Source of the DNA: Pedobacter suwonensis
Lineage (GTDB): Bacteria; Bacteroidota; Bacteroidia; Sphingobacteriales; Sphingobacteriaceae
Length of the DNA: 64,000 nt
Reading direction: 5' to 3'
NCBI RefSeq assembly: GCF_900111825.1
Contig: NZ_FOJM01000005.1
Location: forward strand, 186,001-250,000
Part shown: positions 54,001 to 62,313 of the stretch, in pieces
Layout of the letters: every line of letters begins with the position of its first letter
How positions within the stretch are numbered: position 1 is the stretch's first letter
Program-made: the position numbers and the translations under genes
Notes under the pieces: model-generated
The model's database searches: none
Seen by the model: only the letters and a program-made list of their open reading frames with translations
What the model was told of the DNA's origin: nothing

Positions 54001-54579
54001 ATGAAAAATATTAATATTCTGGATACTCAAATTCTATCTGATAACTGGTATACCCTCAAAAAAGTCAGTTTCGAAAAGATAGATAGTGACGGTACCATAT
54101 CTATTTTGGAACGCGAAGCTTATGATCGGGGAAACGGTGCAACCATTTTATTATATAATAAAGAAAATCAAACGGTTGTACTCACGCGTCAGTTCAGGTT
54201 ACCGACTTTTATTAATGGTAATGATACCGGTTATCTGATTGAGTGCTGCGCCGGATTATTAGATCAGGATAATGCGGAAAATTGTATCAGAAGGGAAACG
54301 GAAGAAGAAACCGGTTTCAGGATTGATCAAGTAGAAAAAGTTTTCGAGGCTTATATGTCTCCCGGCTCAGTTACAGAACTATTGTATTTTTTTGTTGCGG
54401 CTTACGCAAGTGATATGAAATTGCACGATGGAGGGGGATTGCAGGAAGAAAATGAGGATATAGAAGTGCTGGAATGGCCTTTCGAAAAGGCACTTAACAT
54501 GATGAAATCTGGTGAGATAAGGGATGGAAAAACAATTATGCTGCTGCAGTATGCACAGTTAAAGGGATTGATGTTGTAG
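54001..54579 (+). CDS. NudK-like Nudix hydrolase (GDP-mannose type)
   Basis: A 192-residue Nudix enzyme. The box reads AGLLDQDNAENCIRRETEEETGF, with RETEEETG intact and the AGLLD variant typical of NudK GDP-mannose hydrolases. EC 3.6.1 activity on a nucleoside diphosphate sugar is likely; the exact substrate is inferred. ATG 54001 is preferred to a GTG at 53992. Confidence 0.87.
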   Translation: MKNINILDTQILSDNWYTLKKVSFEKIDSDGTISILEREAYDRGNGATILLYNKENQTVVLTRQFRLPTFINGNDTGYLIECCAGLLDQDNAENCIRRETEEETGFRIDQVEKVFEAYMSPGSVTELLYFFVAAYASDMKLHDGGGLQEENEDIEVLEWPFEKALNMMKSGEIRDGKTIMLLQYAQLKGLML

Positions 54580-54643
54580 CTGATTGTTTGAATTTTGTAA
54601 TGATTAATTTGATTTGCGTAATTATCTATAACAAATAGCTGTT

Positions 54644-54651
54644 TACATTTG
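54644..54651 (+). promoter_or_regulatory. -7 box of the alcohol dehydrogenase gene
   Basis: TACATTTG matches TAnnTTTG, 25 bases before the ATG. Confidence 0.6.
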
Positions 54652-54676
54652 TTACCTCTAATTAATTTAAATTTTT

Positions 54677-55720
54677 ATGATAGCAACAAAAGGATATGCG
54701 GCACAAAATGCCGAAACGGATCTTGCACCCTGGAATTTTGAACGTCGGGACGTAGGACCCCATGATGTTCAGTTCGAAATACTTTTCTGCGGGGTTTGCC
54801 ATTCAGATCTGCACCAGATCAGAAATGACTGGTTTGAGGGAATATTTCCTATGGTTCCTGGTCACGAGATAGTAGGTCGCGTAGTGAAGGTTGGAGATCA
54901 CGTGAAGAAATTTAAAGTAGGAGATCTGGCCGGAACAGGCTGTATGGTCGATTCATGTCAGGTTTGCGAAAACTGTAAGCAGGATTTGGAACAATATTGT
55001 TTGGAGGGCAATACGCAAACTTATAATAATTTAGCGAGAGACGGTAAAACACCAACTTATGGTGGATATTCGGATACGATTGTAGTGAGAGAAGAATTTG
55101 TACTTCATGTGTCTGATAAATTAAATCTGGCCGCTGTAGCACCTTTGTTATGTGCAGGTATTACCACTTATTCTCCGCTAAAGCACTGGAAAGTAGGTAA
55201 GGGGCATAAACTGGCTGTATTAGGTTTAGGTGGTTTGGGCCATATGGCGGTGAAATTTGGCGTAGCTTTTGGAGCTGAGGTTACCGTATTAAGTACTTCA
55301 CCCAAAAAAGAAGAGGATGCCAAAAAACTTGGCGCCCATCACTTCGTTGTAACCACTGATGCTGAACAGGTAAATGCAGCAAGAGGTACTTTCGACTTTA
55401 TATTGGATACGGTTTCAGCAGAACATGATTTCAACATGTACCTTTCGTTGTTAAGCACAAATGGCGTACATATTTGTGTGGGTGTTCCACCTAAACCGGC
55501 AGAAATTGCAGCTTTCAGCTTAATCGGAGGTAGAAAAAGCCTGGCTGGATCTGGTATTGGCGGTATTGCCGAAACTCAGGAAATGTTAGATTTCTGTGCA
55601 GAGCATAATATCGTATCGGAGATTGAAATCATCGATATGAAAGATATTCACCATGCTTACGAGCGTATGGAAAAAGGTGATGTACGCTATCGTTTCGTGA
55701 TTGATATGGCTACACTATAG
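54677..55720 (+). CDS. Zinc-dependent NAD(P) alcohol dehydrogenase (AdhC/YahK type)
   Basis: A 347-residue medium-chain dehydrogenase. Catalytic zinc ligands are seen in GVCHSDLH and PGHE; the structural zinc has four Cys (DSCQVCENCKQDLEQYC). The Rossmann part is GLGGLGHMAVKFG with STSPKKEEDAKKLGA following, which favours NADP. It matches the broad-range YahK/cinnamyl alcohol dehydrogenase branch that reduces aldehydes. Substrate unknown. Confidence 0.93.
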   Translation: MIATKGYAAQNAETDLAPWNFERRDVGPHDVQFEILFCGVCHSDLHQIRNDWFEGIFPMVPGHEIVGRVVKVGDHVKKFKVGDLAGTGCMVDSCQVCENCKQDLEQYCLEGNTQTYNNLARDGKTPTYGGYSDTIVVREEFVLHVSDKLNLAAVAPLLCAGITTYSPLKHWKVGKGHKLAVLGLGGLGHMAVKFGVAFGAEVTVLSTSPKKEEDAKKLGAHHFVVTTDAEQVNAARGTFDFILDTVSAEHDFNMYLSLLSTNGVHICVGVPPKPAEIAAFSLIGGRKSLAGSGIGGIAETQEMLDFCAEHNIVSEIEIIDMKDIHHAYERMEKGDVRYRFVIDMATL

Positions 55721-55798
55721 GCTGAACCAATCGGATCAAATTGATGATTGGGGTTCAGCGATAGCGATATTTCTGAATCCCTCTCTTTTTAATATTAG

Positions 55799-56674
55799 CT
55801 AATAATTTAAAACATCACCGTTTTTCTTTACAAATTCGGCTAGCGAGATATGATGTGCTGATTCTATTTCAGCTAGCTTTCTTTTGTTTTCAATTAATAG
55901 GTTATCTAATGTTTTCAGCGAATCTTTAAGATAGGTTATCGATAAAACATATGAAATCCTGTTCCTGATTTTATCGGCAAGAAACAGTTCAATCAATATC
56001 AGGCTGATTATAAAAATATAGTGATTGAAAATAATATTATTGGAACTCTTCGAGAAAGTAGGAGAACCAGCCAAACCGAAAAATAAATCTATAATTAGCG
56101 GAATACCGATAACAGCAAGGAGTGAAAGTGACCTTACTTTTAAAGTAATTCCTTTTTCAGCAATCTCAATTTGTTCTTTAAAGGCGGAAAACTTGCCTTT
56201 GAGCGGGGTTTCCCTGTTTCTCTCTTGTTCTTCTAGTTTTTGAAGCGCCTTACCATGCTCAATATCGATTTTCCTCACTTCCTCCACAATATAGGTTTCA
56301 GCATTATTCAGCTTTTCCTGGTCTGCTATAATAGATTCCTGTTCGGCAATAATTTTGTCCATTACCAGAAGATCTTCCGGAATGCCATGTCTGAGTTTTT
56401 GTTCGGCCGCAACAATCCGGTTATCGAGTTGTTTAAATTGTTTTTTCAGTTCAGCGATTTCTTTGTTGAAATGCTCTTTTTTCGAGGTGTAACTACTTTC
56501 GAGGCTGTTAAGCGCCGAAATATATTCAAAATCTGTAAGCAACTGTTCATTGGTCGCAAAACGCTGGTACAACCCATTTAATCTGTTAAAGAGTTCGTCA
56601 GTTGATTTTTCCGGATTAGAAAGATCATTTCGGTATATTTCCAGATCTGTTTCTGATAATAAAGGTATGGACAT
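55799..56674 (-). CDS. Coiled-coil membrane protein, function unknown
   Basis: A 291-residue protein. The first about 180 residues are charged and coiled-coil-like (KEIAELKKQFKQLDNRIVAAEQKL), then two helices (about 183-203 and 215-237), then a C-terminal coiled-coil of about 50 residues. It would be anchored with both long arms in the cytoplasm. No known family is recognised. Confidence 0.7.
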   Translation of the reverse strand: MSIPLLSETDLEIYRNDLSNPEKSTDELFNRLNGLYQRFATNEQLLTDFEYISALNSLESSYTSKKEHFNKEIAELKKQFKQLDNRIVAAEQKLRHGIPEDLLVMDKIIAEQESIIADQEKLNNAETYIVEEVRKIDIEHGKALQKLEEQERNRETPLKGKFSAFKEQIEIAEKGITLKVRSLSLLAVIGIPLIIDLFFGLAGSPTFSKSSNNIIFNHYIFIISLILIELFLADKIRNRISYVLSITYLKDSLKTLDNLLIENKRKLAEIESAHHISLAEFVKKNGDVLNY

Positions 56675-56864
56675 GGCAGATTAAAAAGTTAAAATTATAA
56701 AAAAAACGTTATCGCTGGGAAATTATTAACCGTTGTTCCTACCTGAATGTTCTTCCTGATGACAATTATCATTAGTTTTTACAAATAACATATCTGGTAA
56801 ATAAGCGTTTAAGATTATTTTTAATTAATCGCTGTTTTTTTTTCTGCACTTTAACAAATTGTTA

Positions 56865-56872
56865 TATATTTG
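56865..56872 (+). promoter_or_regulatory. -7 box TATATTTG of a small RNA
   Basis: TATATTTG matches TAnnTTTG. The -33 triplet is not a clear TTG. The start site would be about 56878-56880. Confidence 0.65.
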
Positions 56873-56878
56873 TAGCAA

Positions 56879-56966
56879 GCAAGGGGTGAGAGCCTTGCAT
56901 CAATCTTTGATTGAGAGCGTTAATTTAGATAAGGTTACAACATTAATTGTTGTAACCTTTTTTTAT
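56879..56966 (+). ncRNA. Probable small RNA with three hairpins, unassigned
   Basis: About 88 nt between convergent-free genes: hairpin 1 GCAAGG (56879-56884)/CCTTGC (56893-56898); hairpin 2 TCAATC/GATTGA (56900-56914); hairpin 3 with a 12-bp stem (56931-56959) and T run. It carries no reading frame and lies 27 nt after a -7 box-like start. I cannot assign it to a known RNA. Confidence 0.65.
56931..56966 (+). terminator. Terminator at the end of the small RNA
   Basis: AAGGTTACAACA pairs with TGTTGTAACCTT around TTAAT, followed by TTTTTT. Confidence 0.9.
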
Positions 56967-57111
56967 ATCCTATAAATAACTCAGCAATTTTTTTACTTTA
57001 GGGCAAGCAAATATATTGCTGTATTAAAAAATCCTTTGATGGGTTAAAGAAGAAATACCGATTTTGCCATAGGGGCCATTTACGCCTCCATTTTAATATG
57101 CTTTAAACTAC

Positions 57112-57723
57112 ATGCCAAGAAACTATAGAATTTACATCAACGATAATACTTTGTTTATCTCGGACTTTTTGCCTGAGCAGAAGGAAAAAATTCAACAGCT
57201 GGAATTTCAGGATTTCAATCTTGAAACATTCTATAAAAAATTAAAAAACGGATCTAAAAAGAGCTATATATTCTTGACAAAAAATCCTCAGGAAACTTTT
57301 AAAAAATTAAAGAAAGATTGCGCCGTTATAAAAGCTGCCGGCGGTTTGGTAGAAAGTGCAAATGGCAATTATCTTTTTATTTTCAGGAACAAAAAATGGG
57401 ATCTGCCAAAAGGAAAGCTGGAAGACGGTGAAAAAATGAAGGAAGCTGCTGTGCGCGAGGTAGAAGAGGAGTGTGGAATCAGGGTTTTTAAACGGGAAGA
57501 AAAGCTTTGTAAAACTTACCACGTTTATCCGATGGGCAATAAAATGGTAATCAAGAAAACCAACTGGTACAAAATGAAGGTTAAAGGCGAACCTAAATTG
57601 GTTCCCCAAAAAGAAGAAGGCATCGATGAGGCTGTCTGGTTAAATAAAAAACAGATTTCACCTGTTGTTCAAAATACTTTTCCGTCTATTATGGATGTGT
57701 TGAGGGCAGGTAAAATATTATAA
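57112..57723 (+). CDS. Nudix hydrolase
   Basis: A 203-residue protein with a perfect Nudix box GKLEDGEKMKEAAVREVEEECGI (about 101-123). A 60-residue N-terminal region precedes the Nudix fold and shares no recognised domain. The substrate is not clear. It lies about 150 bases after the small RNA. Confidence 0.9.
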   Translation: MPRNYRIYINDNTLFISDFLPEQKEKIQQLEFQDFNLETFYKKLKNGSKKSYIFLTKNPQETFKKLKKDCAVIKAAGGLVESANGNYLFIFRNKKWDLPKGKLEDGEKMKEAAVREVEEECGIRVFKREEKLCKTYHVYPMGNKMVIKKTNWYKMKVKGEPKLVPQKEEGIDEAVWLNKKQISPVVQNTFPSIMDVLRAGKIL

Positions 57724-57734
57724 ATTTTTATTAA

Positions 57735-57768
57735 TTGTGGTGTCAGTTAGAAATAGCCGACATCACAA
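57735..57768. terminator. Hairpin between convergent genes
   Basis: TTGTGGTGTC (57735-57744) pairs with GACATCACAA (57759-57768), with one G-U pair. No T run, so weak evidence. Confidence 0.45.
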
Positions 57769-57835
57769 TCGTGATTAAAATAAAAATCCATATTGCAATT
57801 GCAGCTGGCAACTTCTGATATCGGGAAATACCGGT

Positions 57836-58441
57836 TTACTCGTAATCTAATTCATCAACTACTTTTTTAACCTGTTTAAGGTATTTTCCATAACAATACC
57901 AAGCCCATAGTTCTGTTATCAGTCCAATAATTAAGACCGTAATAAAACAGTTCAATAAAATATATACAATCGATAGCCTGGTTAAAATCTTTGCGAAAAC
58001 GGTTGCTTTTTCGATCAAGAAGTAAGCTGACATAAATCCTACTATTATGAAAACTATAATATAGGTTAAGGCTTTATATAGCTCAATATTCAATTTCATT
58101 TCATAATAAAACCAAAGGATATTTTTGCGGGTATCCATGCTCATATCATACGAATTTTTATAAAACCTATAGAATTTTAAAAAGTAATAGGCTGTAAAAC
58201 CACAAATGATGGCGTATGTCATAAAATATAACTGATTTAGCGCAACTGAAAACTCAGCTATAAATGGGATAAATACCATAAATACTAAAAAGGCAAGTTG
58301 ATAAAAAAATTCATGTTTCATCTTCGCCCTGATTTTATCAATAGGAGTGTGCGACTGTTTTATCTTAAGCATATCCGAAGAAATGTTGCTTCCTTCCGTA
58401 GTTTCAGCATTCCATTCTTTTTTTAAATCGTCAAAATTCAT
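57836..58441 (-). CDS. Membrane protein partner of an ECF sigma factor (possible anti-sigma)
   Basis: A 201-residue protein with a cytoplasmic N-terminus (about 40 residues, MNFDDLKKEWNAE) and four predicted helices. Its start overlaps the end of the sigma gene by 11 bases. This position and layout fit a membrane anti-sigma factor, but no known anti-sigma domain (such as ZAS) is visible. An earlier ATG at 58447 is also possible. Confidence 0.7.
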   Translation of the reverse strand: MNFDDLKKEWNAETTEGSNISSDMLKIKQSHTPIDKIRAKMKHEFFYQLAFLVFMVFIPFIAEFSVALNQLYFMTYAIICGFTAYYFLKFYRFYKNSYDMSMDTRKNILWFYYEMKLNIELYKALTYIIVFIIVGFMSAYFLIEKATVFAKILTRLSIVYILLNCFITVLIIGLITELWAWYCYGKYLKQVKKVVDELDYE

Positions 58442-58934
58442 AACCATTTTTCTTTATGATGAATTGTAATTTTTCTTTTGTCCTGTTAAGTTTTACACGC
58501 GCATTACCCTCGCTTATTCCCAGATTTTCGGCAATTTCGCGATGTGATTGATTTTCGAGAAAAAGGAAGATCAATGCTTTTTCAATTTCATTTAATTCTT
58601 GAACGGCAGCGTACAAATAAGTTAGTTTTTCTTCTTTCCCTTCATTTTCGTTAACATCTATTACATCAGTATGTATATCAAATGGGGTTTTATCTACTTT
58701 TCTTCTATCTTTTTTTAAATAGATTAATGCTGTATTGACGCAAACGCGGTACATCCAGGTGGTAAATTTGCTATTCCCTTTAAAAGAAGGATAAGCTTTC
58801 AATAATTGTAATACCATTTCCTGAAACAGGTCACGCTGTTCTTCGGCGTCGTTCATATACATTTTAGAAATCTTATGTATAATCGCTGCGTGCTGATTGA
58901 TCAGGGTAAGAAATATGTTTTCTGTTTCTTTCAT
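58431..58934 (-). CDS. ECF RNA polymerase sigma factor
   Basis: A 167-residue ECF sigma. Region 2 has DLFQEMVLQLLKAYPSF and KFTTWMYRVCVNTALIYLKK; region 4 has LFLENQSHREIAENLGISEGNARVKLNRTKEKL. It is a short, two-domain sigma that responds to envelope or extracytoplasmic signals. Directly followed by the membrane-protein gene. It might control its own promoter. Confidence 0.9.
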   Translation of the reverse strand: MKETENIFLTLINQHAAIIHKISKMYMNDAEEQRDLFQEMVLQLLKAYPSFKGNSKFTTWMYRVCVNTALIYLKKDRRKVDKTPFDIHTDVIDVNENEGKEEKLTYLYAAVQELNEIEKALIFLFLENQSHREIAENLGISEGNARVKLNRTKEKLQFIIKKNGYEF

Positions 58935-58951
58935 TTAATATATACCCAATT

Positions 58952-58981
58952 GGTAACAGGTTTTTAGAAACGTTACAGGTT
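58952..58981 (-). promoter_or_regulatory. Direct repeat before the ECF sigma gene
   Basis: On the minus strand AACCTGTAACG and AACCTGTTACC repeat 19 bp apart, 17 bases before the sigma start. It may be the sigma's own recognition site. Confidence 0.4.
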
Positions 58982-58997
58982 TATTTAAAAATAATTT

Positions 58998-59318
58998 TTA
59001 ACCACAGATAAAGAGAAGGCAGATAAGATTTTATAATGAAATATCCTTCTTGATCACGTAGCGCTCGTTTGAAGCGAAGTCCTCAGTTCTCGCTGCAGAG
59101 CGCAGTATATAGAGTTTAACTGCGCTGCATTCCGCTCGTAAAGATCCGTTGAGGTAGGTATGGCTTAAGATATAGCTGGTCAGTCACTAATATTTTACGC
59201 ATACTGATACAAAACCCTGTTGTGCGCGGTTAGTTATTCCCTCTGGAAAAGGAGAACCGTGTAACTTTGATGAACCTGGATTTAAATCTGTGTTTATCCG
59301 TGTACATCTGTGGTTAAC
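58998..59318. repeat. Intergenic element with inverted ends AACCACAGAT / ATCTGTGGTT, copy A
   Basis: AACCACAGATAAA at the left and ATCTGTGTTTATC...ATCTGTGGTTAA at the right enclose about 290 bases of unrelated sequence, with no gene. The same ends recur at 61935-62236. Confidence 0.75.
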
Positions 59319-59323
59319 AAAAA

Positions 59324-59785
59324 CTATAAAAATGCCAATGCTTCTTTGGGTACAAATGGACTAACATCGCCATGATTTCTTAAAATATCGCGGACAATTG
59401 TCGAACTGATGGCAGAGTATTCCGGTTTACTTAACAGTAAGATGGTTTCTACTTCAGGCATCATGGTTTGATTGATCTGCGCAATAGCCCGTTCATATTC
59501 GAAATCAGCAGCTGAGCGGATTCCGCGCACCATATGGGTGGCATTTATTTTCCGGCAGAAATCTACAGTTAAACCTTCATAAGTTTGGATTTCGATGTTC
59601 TGATAACCGCTAAAAACAGTCTGTAAAATCTGAAGACGCTGTTCAGCACTTAAAAAATTCTGTTTAGAACTGTTAAGTCCAATGCCTACTATAATTTTAT
59701 CAAAAAGTGGGGTGGCCCGTTGTAAAATATTGACGTGGGCAATCGTGATCGGATCAAATGAGCCTGGAAATAGCGCTATCTTCAT
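59324..59785 (-). CDS. coaD: Phosphopantetheine adenylyltransferase
   Basis: Fourth step of coenzyme A synthesis (EC 2.7.7.3), 153 residues. FPGSFDPITIAHVNIL holds the nucleotidyltransferase motif, where the usual T/HxGH reads TIAH. The C-terminal SSTIVRDIL is the second signature. Length normal. It starts the conserved coaD-rsmD-DUF3822 group of this phylum. Confidence 0.95.
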   Translation of the reverse strand: MKIALFPGSFDPITIAHVNILQRATPLFDKIIVGIGLNSSKQNFLSAEQRLQILQTVFSGYQNIEIQTYEGLTVDFCRKINATHMVRGIRSAADFEYERAIAQINQTMMPEVETILLLSKPEYSAISSTIVRDILRNHGDVSPFVPKEALAFL

Positions 59786-60244
59786 GATTCAAATATAGGT
59801 ATAATAGTTAAAAGCGGAATAGTTTAGCGCTGAGGGTTTAGTGGTTAGCGTGGTGTATATAACAGGAGTGAAACACATTATGGAAACAGGTGATGCAGTA
59901 ATAAATACATTCTCTAATATGGTGCGAGAAAAAAAAGGGCAAGGCCATAGGTATGGATATGGCAGAAAGAACTATGGGAGAATAAGGGAAATTGAAGAAA
60001 GAAGGTTGAGTATATAAAAGGGGTTTGGAAATGAAAGGGGGGAAGATAATTGGGGTGTTTCAGTCCCGCTCTCTGCTAAACTCGGCTGAAAAAGCCTTCG
60101 TACCGCTGACGATCGGGTTTATAAACAAAGGTGAGTCCCTGTGGGGGCCTTCATCCAGAACCGTAATTCTCACTGGGAAGCGCGGATTAATTGAATAAGT
60201 CAATTATCAATAATCTATTAACAATTATCAGCAAGCCAATCTTT
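59786..60244. other. Intergenic region, purine-rich, no gene seen
   Basis: A purine-rich stretch (59925-60010) and short GC-rich palindrome-like words around 60060-60170. I see no convincing gene. Confidence 0.45.
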
Positions 60245-60496
60245 AACTTTTAGTTGGCAGCAGATTGAACCAATAAACCACTGACTAATGACCAATTACC
60301 AATTACCAATGACCAATAAAATTCAACTTGTAGTTGGTAGCAAATTGAACCAATAACAAATACAAATAAACCAATGACGAAGTACCAATGACTAACGAAC
60401 CAATAACAAATAACAAATAAACCAATGACCAATTACCAATAACCAATAAACCACTGACTAATGACCAATAAACCAATGACCAACAAACCAATGACC
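60245..60496. repeat. ACCAATGAC/ACCAATAA low-complexity tandem repeat
   Basis: About 250 bases of CCAAT words with a second period of 80: TTTAGTTGGCAGCAGATTG at 60249 and TGTAGTTGGTAGCAAATTG at 60329. It is intergenic and ends at the rsmD stop. Confidence 0.85.
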
Positions 60497-60499
60497 AAT

Positions 60500-61036
60500 C
60501 TAACTAAACTCAAAAAAGCTGAAGGAAGAATTTCCGTATTTTCTCGTTTCGGTATAACCCGGCTGGCTGTTCAGTTTCATATTACTTTGGTGTTCTACAA
60601 TTAATAAACCATTGGGCTTTAGCAACTGTTGGGCTTCAACCATTACCGGAATCTGCGGAATATTAGTCATGTTGTAGGGTGGGTCGGCAAAGATCAGGTC
60701 GTAACTGCCGGTCATTTGTTTCAATAATTTAAAAACATCACCCTTGCGTACATCAATCTGATCAAACTGGTATTGTTTAGCTGTATTTTTTACCCAGTTT
60801 ACACAGCCGTAATCCATATCAACCGCTAAAATACTTTCTGCTCCACGTGAAGCAAACTCAAAAGTTAAATTTCCGGTGCCGCAAAATAAATCCAATACAG
60901 CACAGGTTTCTAAATCGTATTTATTGTTTAGGATATTGAATAGTGCTTCTTTGGCCATATCCGTTGTGGGGCGTACCGGTAAATTTGCAGGGGGCTGCAA
61001 ACGGATTCCCTTTAATTTGCCACCAATTATCCGCAT
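60500..61036 (-). CDS. rsmD: 16S rRNA (guanine966-N2)-methyltransferase RsmD
   Basis: Methylates G966 of 16S rRNA in the 30S subunit. 178 residues. VLDLFCGTGNLTFEFASRG is the SAM-binding loop and FADPPYN is the catalytic DPPY motif. It starts MRIIGGKLKGIRL, the family start, and overlaps the DUF3822 gene end by 10 bases. Confidence 0.95.
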   Translation of the reverse strand: MRIIGGKLKGIRLQPPANLPVRPTTDMAKEALFNILNNKYDLETCAVLDLFCGTGNLTFEFASRGAESILAVDMDYGCVNWVKNTAKQYQFDQIDVRKGDVFKLLKQMTGSYDLIFADPPYNMTNIPQIPVMVEAQQLLKPNGLLIVEHQSNMKLNSQPGYTETRKYGNSSFSFFEFS

Positions 61037-61833
61037 AAATCTAAAGCAAGAAGGCCGCTGAAATAGTGTTTAGGCATGTCTGCCAGTAACTCGCTATTTT
61101 GTTTACCAGCGGGAAGAAAGAAATAAAGTTGGTTAAAGTATTTTAATAAACAGGTGTAGTGCTCATCATCTTCGTTAATGATACCTTGTAAGTAAACAGG
61201 GATAGTGTCATTGAGACCCAATTGTTCAATCATCAGCAATAGAAAATAATTAAATTCTTCAGCATTTTCTGATTCGTAGTGGTTTTGAAAAATGACCTTC
61301 TTATCTTTTAAATAGAGTACATTAAACGATACTGCCGTAAAATCGACTAATAAAGATTCGTTTGCAAGGTGATCAAATAAAACCATTAATGGTTCAGATT
61401 GCGGATAAAGATCGGTTTGTTCTGGCAGATTTGCTTTTAAATCCTCATCTAAACAAAAAACAGTATTAAAACCCAGCTTTTCGTTGTGTTTGGTGTAAAC
61501 TTTAGCGTCAGAGCCCAGGTATTGCGCATAAACAGCCAGATTTTCTCTGTCAAACCATTCATCAGGGATAAAAATAAAGTTTGATGTATGGATAGCAGCC
61601 TTAACGGCTCCATAATTTAAAGAAAGATAATGGTCGGTTTCAAAGGCCTTTTTAAGGTCTTTTTCAACATCTTTGCATCCCTGTTTATCAAAAATGAGAT
61701 GAATCTCTTTAGTATCCTGGTTAACCACGGCATAAGAAAAGCTATCATTTGTTATTTTCAATAATAAATGGCAGTTTACAGATGTGTCAGCTTTGAAATT
61801 TGGGTCAGCCAATAAGAGACTATTGTTACGCAT
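61027..61833 (-). CDS. DUF3822 protein
   Basis: A 268-residue protein of DUF3822, an actin-like-ATPase-like fold, always found next to rsmD and coaD in Bacteroidota. Start MRNNSLLLADPNFK. The strand-rich pattern (CHLLLKITNDSFSYAVVNQD) fits. Function not known, perhaps tied to the ribosome or CoA neighbours. Confidence 0.83.
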   Translation of the reverse strand: MRNNSLLLADPNFKADTSVNCHLLLKITNDSFSYAVVNQDTKEIHLIFDKQGCKDVEKDLKKAFETDHYLSLNYGAVKAAIHTSNFIFIPDEWFDRENLAVYAQYLGSDAKVYTKHNEKLGFNTVFCLDEDLKANLPEQTDLYPQSEPLMVLFDHLANESLLVDFTAVSFNVLYLKDKKVIFQNHYESENAEEFNYFLLLMIEQLGLNDTIPVYLQGIINEDDEHYTCLLKYFNQLYFFLPAGKQNSELLADMPKHYFSGLLALDLCG

Positions 61834-61934
61834 TGAAACAAAAATAGACTTTTTTGAGGATTAAAGGTAAAATGAGGTTAAATTTTTGATATTACCACAG
61901 AATTATTGGCTGATAGTTTACAAGGTAGCTTGCT

Positions 61935-62236
61935 ACTTTGTTTTTTTACCACAGATAAAAAGGATAAACACGGATTGCTTGTGTAAACTAACTTAATAAA
62001 TAAACTGATATTCATTAGCCACGAAAACAAAGAAGGCATAGAAATAATTCTTCAACACGTTGATCACTATTTGCACAGGGGATAAATTAATTCATGAGAC
62101 TTGTTCTACAGCCTAAGTTTGCCTAATAAATGAATTTAAAGGCAAGAATATACAATAACTTTGTATTTAACCCTTTTTTGATTTGCAATTAAAAGTATAT
62201 CAATAATATCTGTGTTTATCAGTGAAAATCTGTGGT
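61935..62236. repeat. Intergenic element with ACCACAGAT ends, copy B
   Basis: ACCACAGATAAAAAGGATAA (left) and ATCTGTGTTTATCAGTGAA...ATCTGTGGT (right). Same terminal words as copy A, different inside. I see no gene within. Confidence 0.75.
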
Positions 62237-62313
62237 AAAGAGATTGTGTTTTTTTACCAAAATCAAACTTTTAGGTTATTCAAAAATCGGAAAATTCGGC
62301 TTAAATTCGGAAC

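Noticed and set aside
56879..56966. TPP riboswitch, suggested by GGGGTGAGAG
   Set aside because: The rest of the TPP core is absent and the element is too short.
60250..60491. Hydrophobic minus-strand ORFs with repeated Val-Ile-Gly-Leu words
   Set aside because: They are frames through the CCAATGAC low-complexity repeat.
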